DNA of 44,221 bases, from assembly GCF_001612745.1 (NCBI RefSeq), contig NZ_BDBA01000026.1, forward strand, positions 1 to 44,221. The letters run 5' to 3'. The notes beneath the pieces were generated by a model. That model saw nothing but the letters and a program-made list of their open reading frames with translations, ran no database searches and had not been told where the DNA came from. Shown one piece after another: positions 24,128 through 31,832 of the stretch. Position numbers and translations under genes: made by a program. Positions within the stretch are counted from its first letter, which is position 1; each line of letters opens with the position of its first letter. Source of the stretch: Nocardia amamiensis NBRC 102102 (GTDB lineage Bacteria > Actinomycetota > Actinomycetes > Mycobacteriales > Mycobacteriaceae).

Positions 24128-24823
24128 TTACCTTCGCTTCTTGTTGTCGGCAGGCACCCGCCCTCGCGTCGGATATGCCCGGTGTGCGTCCACTACCTCG
24201 CCGACCACGAACATTTCCGGCCACCCTGGCGCCCACGGCCCCGGTATCGGAGCGATCTTTCCGGCATCCCTGAGCGTCCGGATCCGCCGGACGGTGAGAT
24301 TTCGGTATTCCTCGCCCAGTTCCTTTGCCAATGTGGCGATCCCGGACGCGTTGAGTCGATGCTCGCGGGCCTGCTTCACCTTCACTTCGTCCCATACGAT
24401 CGGCGGGGCGGGCGGGCAGATGATCCGCAGTGCGGCCTGAACCACCGACTGGATCTCGTCGAGCGCCGTCTCGGCGCCTGCGGTCATAGCGAGTGCGACG
24501 AGATTCCGATCGAGCCATCGGGCCAGGCCGGCGGTGGAGGGCGAACCGTCGTAGTCGAGTCCCCGCTCTTCGCAGACCAGGCGGGCCCAGGTGACCAGTA
24601 CCGCGTGGAGTTCGTCGGCCGCGGCGGCCGCGGCGGGGTTGAAGGGCAACGGCTGTTCGCTCGCCCTGCGATCCATCCGGTAGTCGCCGCGAGTGCTCAG
24701 CCGTGATTGACGGGTGCGTGTCAGCTCGAGATCGTCGGCGATGCCGGGTATCTCGCGGAGAAGTTCGGCGAGGGCGCGGAGTTGAGAGCGATCGAGGAAG
24801 AGGTGGTCGCGGTGCTCGGTCAC
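24128..24823 (-). CDS. phage-associated putative DNA-binding protein
   Basis: The 231-residue product starts at GTG 24823 (VTEHRDHLFLDRSQLRALAEL), which overlaps the LysB stop by four bases (GTGA) and fixes the start against a much longer frame inside the esterase gene. Most of it is helical. The C-terminal third has VKQAREHRLNASGIATLAKELGEEYRNLTVRRIRTLRD, a probable helix-turn-helix, and a PGWPEMFVVGEVVDAHRAYPTRGR wing-like end. It resembles regulators found next to actinobacterial prophage genes. It might act as a late regulator of the element. Exact role unknown. Confidence 0.6.
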   Translation of the reverse strand: MTEHRDHLFLDRSQLRALAELLREIPGIADDLELTRTRQSRLSTRGDYRMDRRASEQPLPFNPAAAAAADELHAVLVTWARLVCEERGLDYDGSPSTAGLARWLDRNLVALAMTAGAETALDEIQSVVQAALRIICPPAPPIVWDEVKVKQAREHRLNASGIATLAKELGEEYRNLTVRRIRTLRDAGKIAPIPGPWAPGWPEMFVVGEVVDAHRAYPTRGRVPADNKKRR

Positions 24824-25731
24824 CGGATGGCCGCCCTGGTGGCAGAGCAGTCGCGGTTGATCGCCTCGGCGAGGCGGCGGGCATGTCCGTGCCGGATGTA
24901 GTCGTCGGTATGCCGCCCGTCCACCAGGTAGCCCCGAGCGAAGGCCGCGGCCGAACCCCAGCTTCGCCAGTGCTGCGGCGACCACCATCGTTGCAACCGA
25001 CGGTGCACCGCCACCTCGACCAGGCTCTCTCCCCATCGCAGCATGGCCTGCGGGGAGGCGACGCAGAAGTAGGCACTCAGGTCGGCGATCGAGCGGAGCG
25101 GGTTTCCAGCGGGCAGCGCGGTGATCGGATCGCCCGGCGCCGCGACCCAATACGTCGGAACACCCTTGACATTCCGCTCGCCCGCGATACCGTACCCGCC
25201 CGGATCCGGCCCGAGGCATTGTCCGGCCGGGCGCAGGGGATCGGCGATGAGCGCGCATGCGATCACCTCGAGGTGCGGTAGTTCGCCGCGCCCGATCGCG
25301 GCGGCGACGTCACCCGCGATGGCCGCGCCTTGGGAATACCCCACCAGCACCACACGGTTCGGCGTCGCTTCGACGGCGGCGATCAGTGCCCGTCCACCCG
25401 CGGCGAGGCTCTCGGCGTACGGAACACTCCTGCCGTAGTCCGCCGGATACGGAACCAGACGCGAGGTGAATCGATCTTGATCCAGTTCCGCGGCGAAGGC
25501 GGCGGTGACGTTGTCGCCGTGGGGATTCCAGGTTCCGCCGACGATCAGGACGTCGATGCGCTCCGGGCTGCGCGCCGACTTCGATACCGACGCCGCGGTA
25601 GCTGATCGATCGCCCGAGCTCACGGTCCCGACCGCGGAATAGATATGATTTCTGTCACAAAAAGTTTGAGACGGACCGTCCGCGAACCCCTCGGCGGCCG
25701 CCCGCGGCGACCATCCCCATGATGTCGTCAT
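24820..25731 (-). CDS. cutinase/LysB-like serine esterase
   Basis: This 303-residue alpha/beta hydrolase shows GYSQGA with the nucleophile Ser133, PGDPIT with Asp201 and DGRHTDDY with His274, a full catalytic triad in order. The GGTWNPHGDNVT start of the core and the RGYLVDGRHTDDY end are typical of mycobacteriophage LysB and the related PE-PPE/cutinase group. LysB cuts the ester joining mycolic acids to arabinogalactan and completes lysis of mycolated hosts. There is no clear signal peptide, as expected for a phage lysin. The start ATG 25731 follows GGGGGAG and overlaps the upstream HTH gene. Its distance from the amidase gene is unusual. Confidence 0.75.
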   Translation of the reverse strand: MTTSWGWSPRAAAEGFADGPSQTFCDRNHIYSAVGTVSSGDRSATAASVSKSARSPERIDVLIVGGTWNPHGDNVTAAFAAELDQDRFTSRLVPYPADYGRSVPYAESLAAGGRALIAAVEATPNRVVLVGYSQGAAIAGDVAAAIGRGELPHLEVIACALIADPLRPAGQCLGPDPGGYGIAGERNVKGVPTYWVAAPGDPITALPAGNPLRSIADLSAYFCVASPQAMLRWGESLVEVAVHRRLQRWWSPQHWRSWGSAAAFARGYLVDGRHTDDYIRHGHARRLAEAINRDCSATRAAIR

Positions 25732-25949
25732 CGCTCCCCCGCCCGCGGGAGCAGGTCGACGGTGTGGCAGCCGACCAGTGACGCGATGCGAGCCAGTTCG
25801 TAGAGAGTGAACGAACTTCGCGCAGCTAACCGGCGTCGCAGGGTTGCTGCCGGTATTCCAGTGTGTTTGACCAGGTCATCTAGGCCGATACCCCCTCGTG
25901 CGAGAGCGCATCGCACACGCTCCGCAACCACTAAGTCCAAATGATCCAT
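25728..25949 (-). CDS. small HTH (XRE/Cro-like) regulator heading the LysB operon
   Basis: The 73-residue protein MDHLDLVVAERVRCALARGG carries a helix-turn-helix with IGLDDLVKHTGIPAATLRRRLAARSSFTLYELARIASLVG, nearly the whole chain. ATG 25949 lies 12 bases from a perfect 18-bp palindrome (25962-25979), so the gene is probably autoregulated or controlled by the divergent XRE gene. A longer open frame upstream would read through the palindrome and was rejected. Size and divergent arrangement recall Cro-like proteins. Confidence 0.7.
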   Translation of the reverse strand: MDHLDLVVAERVRCALARGGIGLDDLVKHTGIPAATLRRRLAARSSFTLYELARIASLVGCHTVDLLPRAGER

Positions 25950-25961
25950 ACGGAGTACTCT

Positions 25962-25979
25962 AAGGTCCGTACGGACCTT
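25962..25979. promoter_or_regulatory. operator 1: perfect palindrome AAGGTCCGTACGGACCTT
   Basis: The 18-bp palindrome stands 12 bases upstream of the minus-strand HTH gene. A degenerate relative, AGGTAGCCGTTCGGACCT, lies at 26061-26078 just before the divergent XRE gene. Paired operators flanking divergent promoters are typical of phage repressor switches. Confidence 0.7.
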
Positions 25980-26060
25980 TGCCAACCCCGATTGGAGTGC
26001 TGCCCACGCCGGGGGTGACCCAGCGCGTCGCCAAAACCGACACTCGGCATGTCGTTTGCC

Positions 26061-26078
26061 AGGTAGCCGTTCGGACCT
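26061..26078. promoter_or_regulatory. operator 2, imperfect copy next to the divergent XRE gene
   Basis: AGGTAGCCGTTCGGACCT shares the outer AGGT/ACCT and inner CCGT-CGGACC with operator 1 but has a two-base insertion in one arm. It ends 5 or 14 bases before the two possible ATG starts of the plus-strand XRE gene, so binding there would block it directly. Confidence 0.5.
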
Positions 26079-26091
26079 CAGAATGGTCCAT

Positions 26092-26349
26092 ATGGGTGCG
26101 AAAGAGACGGCTTCGGGCATCAACCGTGCGGTCGGCAACGAGCTGCGGGCCGCTCGAGCGCGACGGGATCTGACCCGTCAGCAGCTGGCGGGACTGACCG
26201 GCCTGGCCGTCAGCACGATCCAGCGCTTCGAGAACGGTGAACGGTCACCGGATATGCAGCAGCTGCATGCGCTGTGCCAGGCGCTGGAGATTCCCATGCG
26301 GGAGTTCGTCACCCTGGCCTTGAAAGATATCGAGCGGCCGGAGGACTGA
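26092..26349 (+). CDS. XRE-family repressor-like regulator
   Basis: The 85-residue protein (from ATG 26092; ATG 26083 is possible) is a single HTH_3 domain: VGNELRAARARRDLTRQQLAGLTGLAVSTIQRFENGERSPDMQQLHALCQALEIPMREF. The recognition helix and the FENGERSP turn are intact. It is divergent from the small HTH gene and followed by a strong terminator, so it is transcribed alone, like a lysogeny repressor. No protease-sensitive or dimerisation domain is present. No clear ribosome-binding site is visible, so it may be leaderless. Confidence 0.8.
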   Translation: MGAKETASGINRAVGNELRAARARRDLTRQQLAGLTGLAVSTIQRFENGERSPDMQQLHALCQALEIPMREFVTLALKDIERPED

Positions 26350-26353
26350 GCAG

Positions 26354-26386
26354 CTCGGCACGGTCGATGCGATCGACCGTGCCGAG
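26354..26386 (+). terminator. terminator of the XRE repressor-like gene
   Basis: A perfect 15-bp stem, CTCGGCACGGTCGAT (26354-26368) with its complement 26372-26386 and a three-base loop, begins four bases after the stop codon. No U tract follows, as is common in high-GC actinomycetes. Confidence 0.75.
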
Positions 26387-26449
26387 CCCGACGTCCCGGA
26401 CAGCTGCTCTACCCAGCGAACGGTTTCCGGCAGACCCGCGACCGGTGAC

Positions 26450-26698
26450 TCACGCGCAGCGCGAACCGGCCGCACCCTTGACCGCGGATTCGATCGCCAC
26501 TTCGGCGTATTCGACGACGGCCTGCACAGTGTCCACCCCCATAGCCCAGGAAGTCAGGACTACATCGCACAATGTCGCAGTGCCGTGCAGGATTCGGTCT
26601 GCCGCATCGTCACCGATTGCCACCCCCAGCGCTGCCGCGGCTCCCATGCCTCGCACTGCCACTAACTCCGTTACCGAGCCGATACGGTCCACGACCAC
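26450..26698 (-). CDS. small hypothetical protein, helical and alanine-rich
   Basis: The product has 82 residues from GTG 26698 (VVVDRIGSVTELVAVRGMG), preceded by AAGGGGAAC at good spacing. It is alanine- and valine-rich with VAIGDDAADRILHGTATLCDVVLTSW and AVVEYAEVAIESAVKGAAG, forming two or three amphipathic helices. Upstream (26735-26751) is a 7-bp hairpin GACTCCG-AAA-CGGAGTC that may be regulatory. No family recognised. It may be the last gene of the inserted region or a host gene. Confidence 0.5.
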   Translation of the reverse strand: MVVDRIGSVTELVAVRGMGAAAALGVAIGDDAADRILHGTATLCDVVLTSWAMGVDTVQAVVEYAEVAIESAVKGAAGSRCA

Positions 26699-26967
26699 AG
26701 TTCCCCTTCATATCAGTGCTCTGACCTCGAGCGTGACTCCGAAACGGAGTCGAACTCCCGTCCCAGAATCACGGTAGTTATATCCCATCGCCGCCCACCA
26801 GGCGCGCCAAAGTTTGCCTGCTACACAATGTTTCGCAGGTGAGGCGTTCTGCGGTACCCTCGTCGTCCGTTAGCTGAAAGTTCGCGACAGCTGTCCGATT
26901 CGCACCATTTCAGGACGGCGACTTCCGCGCTGCGGCGTGGCACTGCGAGGAATGCGCCGGGGCCCTC

Positions 26968-28860
26968 TCACTCACACTTGACGACAGGAATCGGGTCGTA
27001 CTTCACCGTGCGCGTGGCGCGGGAGACTTCACGTCCGGTTTTGCGGTCGGTAATGACGCGGGTGTCGGAGATGGTGAAGCCGGGAGCGCCTTCGGAGGCG
27101 ATGCAGTCCTTGCCCTTGGGCAAAGTGATGGTCTTGGGCTCGGTCGGTTTGGTCTTCTCGCCGGTGATGGATTCGACGTCCACCGTCTTGGTGCCCCACA
27201 GGCGAACGGTCACCTCCGAGTCGGTGACGAAAGCTTCGATGTAAACGCCGGTTTGGCTGTTGTTGCGGAATTTGAGGTCGATCGCGCCATCGAAGACGGT
27301 GGCCTCGCGGGCGGCCGGGTAGCGGGAGATGTAATAGCTGTGCTCGGTATGGCCCGCGTCCTCCATACCGGCGAAGTACGCGGCGTTGTACAGCGTGGTG
27401 GCGAACTGGCTGATGCCGCCGCCAACAGCCGTGCTGGGGCGGCCGTGGTCGATGATGCCGGACTCGACATATCCTTCCGCCGTACCGCGCGGGCCCGTGA
27501 ATTCGTTGAGCGAGAACGTTTCTCCTGGCTTCACGATCGCGCCGTTGACCTTCCTGGCCACGGTGCGGATATTGACGCCGGAGGGTCCACTGAAACCGCT
27601 GGTGGTGAACGAACCCACGGTTTCGGCGATGCCGAGGCCCTGCGCGGCCTCGGTGGTCACCTTCGGTTCGATTCGCTCGTAGACCGCCTGGCCGGTCCGC
27701 TCGCCTTGGGCCACCAGCAGCGCGTTGAACTGTTCGAAGGTCTTCGGCCAGTTGATCTTGTCGCCGACCACCGCGGGAACGACCGCGGGTCTACCGCCGG
27801 AGAGCGCGAAGGTAGCGTCCTTCGGCTCGACTTCCGTTGGCGCGAGTTGCGGGGCGAGCAGACCGATCGCGGCATCCTGGTTCACCGACAGGGCCAGACC
27901 GCCCTGTCCGTCCGGCGCGAAGGTGAGCACGGACGCGATCTGTGCGGGATCGAGTCTGGCGGCGGCACCCTTGCCCGCGAACGTGATCGGCGCCTGCACC
28001 GCGGGCTGCGCGATCTCGCGCAGCGCCTGGTCCACCGCCTCGGGACGCACGCTCTGCGGCGCGGGCACGACCGGAAGATCCAGTGGTCCACCGGTGATCC
28101 AGTTGCCGACCAGTTCGGCGCGTGCGGGCACCGGATCGAGCACGCGCCCCGGGACCGGCGGCACCGCAACGGGTTTGGCGTTGTCGAAGACGATGGTGCC
28201 CTCGACCGTGGGACGGTCGTGCACCCGCAATTCGGACAATTGGCGTTCCAACGCGGATTCGTCGACCGAGCTGACGATCGCGACGTCGCGAGTGGTGAAG
28301 AACGAGGTGAGCCGGGTGAGCGGATTGAGCGGCTGGGAGCCGATCCGCGACCAGGTGGCATCCCAATTCACGGCGAGTCCGGCGGAGCCGGGCACGATGG
28401 CGGTCTGCACGTCGCCGATGCGCAGCGGCAGTTCCCGGCTCGCTCTCGGCTCGAGTTCGGCCCGCAAGCGGGCATCGGCCGCGGACTTGTCCATGCCGCC
28501 GATGTCGACACCCGCGACGACCGTGCCGCGGGGCACCTCGCCCGAGGACAGCGCCCAGTCCACGGCGTACCCGAGGCCCGCGAGGGCGAGCACGGCGCCG
28601 ACCGCGATGCCGACGCGGCGCAGCACGGCGATATCCGGGCGGTTCGGCGGCGGGCCCGAAATCGGACGGCGGCCTGGCGCACGGCGCGGCGGCGGAGGCC
28701 GCCGCGGGCCGGTGTGCATGGGCTGGGTGGGCATTGCATCGCCATGCCACCCGACCGTTTGGTCTGATTCCTGGGGTCGATCCGCCCCGAGGAGCTGGCG
28801 CCATCCGACCTCGCCACCCGCTCTAGGGCCGCGGTCTCCGGTGCTCGGCTGGCTCGTCAC
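26968..28860 (-). CDS. VanW-family membrane-anchored envelope protein with peptidoglycan-binding-like repeats
   Basis: The 630-residue protein starts at GTG 28860 after GGAGGACGG. A cytoplasmic proline/arginine-rich segment (residues 50-75) precedes one membrane helix (about 82-102, VGIAVGAVLALAGLGYAVDW). The outside part contains VPRGTVVAGVDIGGMDKSAA and two PG_binding_4-like domains (for example ADARLRAELEPRAS and a later repeat before NWPKTFEQFNALL). Then comes a VanW domain with GETFSLNEFTGPRGTAEGYV, GGGISQFATTLYNAAYFAGME and YYISRYPAAREATVFDG, and a small C-terminal domain with two Cys (CIASEGAPG and the final KCE). Such proteins act at the peptidoglycan; the exact role is unknown. Confidence 0.85.
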   Translation of the reverse strand: MTSQPSTGDRGPRAGGEVGWRQLLGADRPQESDQTVGWHGDAMPTQPMHTGPRRPPPPRRAPGRRPISGPPPNRPDIAVLRRVGIAVGAVLALAGLGYAVDWALSSGEVPRGTVVAGVDIGGMDKSAADARLRAELEPRASRELPLRIGDVQTAIVPGSAGLAVNWDATWSRIGSQPLNPLTRLTSFFTTRDVAIVSSVDESALERQLSELRVHDRPTVEGTIVFDNAKPVAVPPVPGRVLDPVPARAELVGNWITGGPLDLPVVPAPQSVRPEAVDQALREIAQPAVQAPITFAGKGAAARLDPAQIASVLTFAPDGQGGLALSVNQDAAIGLLAPQLAPTEVEPKDATFALSGGRPAVVPAVVGDKINWPKTFEQFNALLVAQGERTGQAVYERIEPKVTTEAAQGLGIAETVGSFTTSGFSGPSGVNIRTVARKVNGAIVKPGETFSLNEFTGPRGTAEGYVESGIIDHGRPSTAVGGGISQFATTLYNAAYFAGMEDAGHTEHSYYISRYPAAREATVFDGAIDLKFRNNSQTGVYIEAFVTDSEVTVRLWGTKTVDVESITGEKTKPTEPKTITLPKGKDCIASEGAPGFTISDTRVITDRKTGREVSRATRTVKYDPIPVVKCE

Positions 28861-29194
28861 GAACCGTCCTCCACGTTCGATTGAATTGTGGACCCGCAAC
28901 GACACGAGTCCCCACCAACGATAGTGGCCCCTGCCGACCGGGGTCGGCACAGCACGGATCAGCAGCAAATCCCGCGCAAAAGAGCCGGGTACAGCACGCA
29001 AAGAGGCGCCGCGCAGTTGCCGGGTCGGGGGTCTGGCAACTGCGCGGAGCCGTCCTGTTTATCGGCGGACCGCACGCGGCGTTACAGCGCCGCACGACCG
29101 TGATCGAACCCACGCGGGAGAATCGAGAGAGACCGCCCCTGGGGTGGCTCGCGCTGGACGCCGCAAGACTTCGCACACGAGGGAGATGGATGGC

Positions 29195-30223
29195 ATGCAG
29201 CTTGGAATGATCGGCCTCGGCCGAATGGGCGCCAACATCGTGCGCCGGATCGTCGCCGACGGGCACACCGCCGTCGGGTACGAGCGCCGGGCACAGCACA
29301 TCGAGGAACTGCGCGCCGAGCTCGGGGACGGCTTCCAAGGCAGCACCGACCTTGCCGAGTTCGTGCGCATGCTCGAGACGCCGCGCGTGGTCTGGGTGAT
29401 GATCCCGGCCGGCGCCACGGGCGCGGTGATCGACCAGGTTGCCGAACTGCTCGAGCCAGGGGACATCGTCATCGACGGCGGCAACAGCCGCTACCACGAG
29501 GACATCAGGCGGGCCGAGCGGCTGCGGCCCAAGGGCATCCACTACCTGGATATCGGCACCTCGGGTGGGGTGTTCGGCCGCACGCGCGGCTTCTGCCTGA
29601 TGATCGGCGGCGAGGCGGAACAGGTGAAGTACCTGGACCCGCTGCTGAAATCCATCGCCCCGGGTCTGGCGGCGGCCGAACGGACGCCCGGGCGCACCGG
29701 CGAGCCGTCCACGGCCGAGCTCGGCTACCTGCACTGCGGACCGGCGGGCGCAGGCCACTTCGTGAAGATGGTGCACAACGGCATCGAGTACGGCGCGATG
29801 GCGGCCTACGCCGAAGGCTTGAACATCCTGCACAAGGCCAACTACGGCGCCGAGCACGCGGGCGAGTTCTCCGCGGAGGAGGCGCCGCTCGAGCACCCCG
29901 AGTACTACCGGTACGACCTCGACGTGCCCGAGGTCACCGAGGTGTGGCGGCGGGGTTCGGTGGTCGCCTCCTGGCTGCTCGACCTGACCGCGGCGGCACT
30001 GCACGCCGACCCGGACCTGGCGTCCTACAGCGGCCGGGTGTCCGATTCCGGCGAAGGGCGCTGGACGATCGATGCCGCCATCGATACCGGCGTGCCCGTG
30101 CCGGTGCTGTCGTCCGCCTTGTTCACGCGGTTCTCGTCCCGGGGCGAGGCTCTCTACGCGGACAAGGTGCTCTCGGCGATGCGGAAGGCATTCGGCGGCC
30201 ACGACGAGCTTCCCGGCGAGTAG
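29195..30223 (+). CDS. gnd: 6-phosphogluconate dehydrogenase, decarboxylating, short (Gnd2/GndA-type) form
   Basis: The 342-residue enzyme starts with the NAD(P)-binding Rossmann motif GMIGLGRMGANIVRRI. IVIDGGNSRYHEDIRRAE and LDIGTSGGVFGRTRGFCLMIGG form the substrate region, and HFVKMVHNGIEYGAMAAYAEG holds the catalytic Lys in KMVHNGIEY. It converts 6-phosphogluconate to ribulose 5-phosphate in the pentose phosphate pathway. The acidic residue in the VGYERR segment after the second strand suggests preference for NAD. Start ATG 29195 is chosen because GAGGGAG lies nine bases upstream; ATG 29186 would be too close. It stands alone and has its own terminator. Confidence 0.92.
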   Translation: MQLGMIGLGRMGANIVRRIVADGHTAVGYERRAQHIEELRAELGDGFQGSTDLAEFVRMLETPRVVWVMIPAGATGAVIDQVAELLEPGDIVIDGGNSRYHEDIRRAERLRPKGIHYLDIGTSGGVFGRTRGFCLMIGGEAEQVKYLDPLLKSIAPGLAAAERTPGRTGEPSTAELGYLHCGPAGAGHFVKMVHNGIEYGAMAAYAEGLNILHKANYGAEHAGEFSAEEAPLEHPEYYRYDLDVPEVTEVWRRGSVVASWLLDLTAAALHADPDLASYSGRVSDSGEGRWTIDAAIDTGVPVPVLSSALFTRFSSRGEALYADKVLSAMRKAFGGHDELPGE

Positions 30224-30236
30224 GCGATCACAACGC

Positions 30237-30267
30237 GGCCCCCGATCGGGAATTCCGATCGGGGGCC
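30237..30267. terminator. bidirectional terminator between gnd and fadA2
   Basis: A perfect 13-bp stem, GGCCCCCGATCGG (30237-30249) with 30255-30267, sits 13 bases after the gnd stop and 42 bases from the fadA2 stop, between convergent genes. It is followed by GGTTTCGTTG on the gnd side. Confidence 0.8.
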
Positions 30268-30308
30268 GGTTTCGTTGTGCGGCAATTATTTCCCGGCGCT
30301 CGGGGCGA

Positions 30309-31631
30309 TCAGCGCTCCAGGATGGCGACGACGCCTTGGCCGCCCGCGGCGCAGATGGAGATGAGCGCGCGCCCGGAGCCCTTTTCGGCGAGCAGCTTCG
30401 CGGTGGAGGCGACGATGCGGCCGCCGGTCGCGGCGAAGGGGTGGCCCGCGGCCAGCGACGAGCCGTTGACGTTGAGCTTGCTCCGATCGATCGAGCCGAG
30501 CGCGCCGTCCAGGCCGAGGCGCTCCTTGCAGTAGGCGTCGGACTCCCACGCGGCCAGCGTGGCCAGCACCACGGAGGCGAATGCCTCGTGGATCTCGTAG
30601 TAGTCGAAGTCCTGCAGGGTCAGGCCGTTGCGGGCGAGCAGGCGCGGCACCGCGTAGGTCGGCGCCATCAGCAGGCCGTCGGGGCCGTGGATGTAGTCGA
30701 CCGCGGCGACCTCGCTGTCGACCAGGTGTGCCAGCACCGGCAGCTTGTGCTCGGCGGCCCACTCCTCGCTCGACAGCAGCACGGCCGACGCGCCGTCGGT
30801 CAGCGGGGTGGAGTTGCCCGCGGTCATGGTCGCGTCGCCTGCCTTCACCCCGAAGACCGGCTTCAGCGTGGCCAGCTTCTCGATCGTGGAGTTCGGCCGC
30901 AGGTTGTCGTCGCGGGTCAGGCCCAGGAACGGCGTGATCAGGTCGTCGAAGAAACCGCGGTCGTAGGCGGCCGCCATATTCGTGTGCGAGAGGTAGGCCA
31001 GCTCGTCCTGCGCCTCGCGCGCGATGCCGAATTCCTTGGCGGTGATGGCGGCGTGCTCACCCATGGACAACCCGGTACGCGGTTCGGCGTTGCGCGGGAT
31101 CTCGATGCCCAGCATGCTCGGGCGCAGCTGGCCGACCAACTTGAGACGGTCTTTGTTGGTCTTGGCCCGGTTGGCGTCCAGCATCCACTCGCGCAGGCCC
31201 TCGCTCACGCCGATCGGGGCATCCGACGTGGTGTCGGTGCCGCCGCCGACACCCGCCTCGATACGACCCGCGGCGATCGCGTCACCGACGGTGGCGATCG
31301 CCTGCAGGCCGGTGCCACACGCCAGCTGCAGATCGTGGGCGGGGGTGTAGGGGCTCAGCTTGCTGCCGAGCACGCTCTCCCGGATCAGGCCGTGCTCGCC
31401 GACCCGCTTCAGTACCGCACCGCCGACGACCATGCCGAGCCGCTCGCCCTGCAGGCCGAAACGGCTGACCAGCCCGTCCAGCGCGGCGGTGAACATGTCC
31501 TGGTTGGAGGCGTGCGCGTACGCCTTGTCGGAGCGAGCGAACGGAATCCGGTTGCCGCCAACGATGGCGACCGGGCGGGGCGTCTTACCGGTCTTGGCGG
31601 TGCTCTTCGCCGAACGGGCTTTGCTAGTCAC
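30309..31631 (-). CDS. fadA2: acetyl-CoA acetyltransferase / 3-ketoacyl-CoA thiolase FadA2
   Basis: The 440-residue thiolase starts at GTG 31631 (VTSKARSAKSTAKTGK) after TTGGAGAC; the longer in-frame start would overlap the operator. Active-site residues are visible: nucleophilic Cys105 in LACGTGLQ, the EIHEAF histidine and Cys427 in CAAGGQG near the C-terminus. The order of motifs (GNRIPFARS, GGGTDTTSDAP, SSLAAGHPFAATGGR) is that of FadI/FadA2-type thiolases, and the length equals what I recall for mycobacterial FadA2. It cleaves 3-ketoacyl-CoA in beta-oxidation or condenses acetyl-CoA. It is divergent from fabG4 with a palindrome between them. Confidence 0.92.
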   Translation of the reverse strand: MTSKARSAKSTAKTGKTPRPVAIVGGNRIPFARSDKAYAHASNQDMFTAALDGLVSRFGLQGERLGMVVGGAVLKRVGEHGLIRESVLGSKLSPYTPAHDLQLACGTGLQAIATVGDAIAAGRIEAGVGGGTDTTSDAPIGVSEGLREWMLDANRAKTNKDRLKLVGQLRPSMLGIEIPRNAEPRTGLSMGEHAAITAKEFGIAREAQDELAYLSHTNMAAAYDRGFFDDLITPFLGLTRDDNLRPNSTIEKLATLKPVFGVKAGDATMTAGNSTPLTDGASAVLLSSEEWAAEHKLPVLAHLVDSEVAAVDYIHGPDGLLMAPTYAVPRLLARNGLTLQDFDYYEIHEAFASVVLATLAAWESDAYCKERLGLDGALGSIDRSKLNVNGSSLAAGHPFAATGGRIVASTAKLLAEKGSGRALISICAAGGQGVVAILER

Positions 31632-31728
31632 TCGAGTCTCCAAGGTCTCGTGGATGGATGTCCCGGCGGCCCGGCCCGGCGTGGCGGACTCCACGCAGAT
31701 CGGCGCACCGTCGCGGTTGTTTACAACA

Positions 31729-31748
31729 AACTTACTCTGGAGTAAGTT
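31729..31748. promoter_or_regulatory. operator AACTTACTCTGGAGTAAGTT between fadA2 and fabG4
   Basis: Two perfect 9-bp inverted half-sites separated by TG lie 98 bases from the fadA2 start and 85 bases from the fabG4 start. A related site lies upstream of the TetR gene at 36203-36222 with 14 of 18 half-site bases the same. Inferred binding site of that TetR regulator. Confidence 0.75.
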
Positions 31749-31832
31749 CAATGTCGACACGTACCCCGCAAAAGTGCGCTAGCAGACCACGCCGGGGCGA
31801 CCTCCAAACCGAACTCAGAAAAGGTAGGAATA

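Noticed and set aside
23842..24273. Plus-strand open frame crossing both terminator hairpins
   Set aside because: There is no ribosome-binding site, and it overlaps two perfect hairpins and the end of a supported minus-strand gene.
26735..26765. Possible tRNA T-arm (GGGAGTTCGACTCC on the minus strand)
   Set aside because: The loop is too short and no cloverleaf can be built; a 7-bp hairpin explains it.
27253..28767. Long plus-strand open frame inside the VanW-family gene
   Set aside because: It is antisense, rich in R, G, H and D without domains, and the minus-strand frame has clear VanW motifs.
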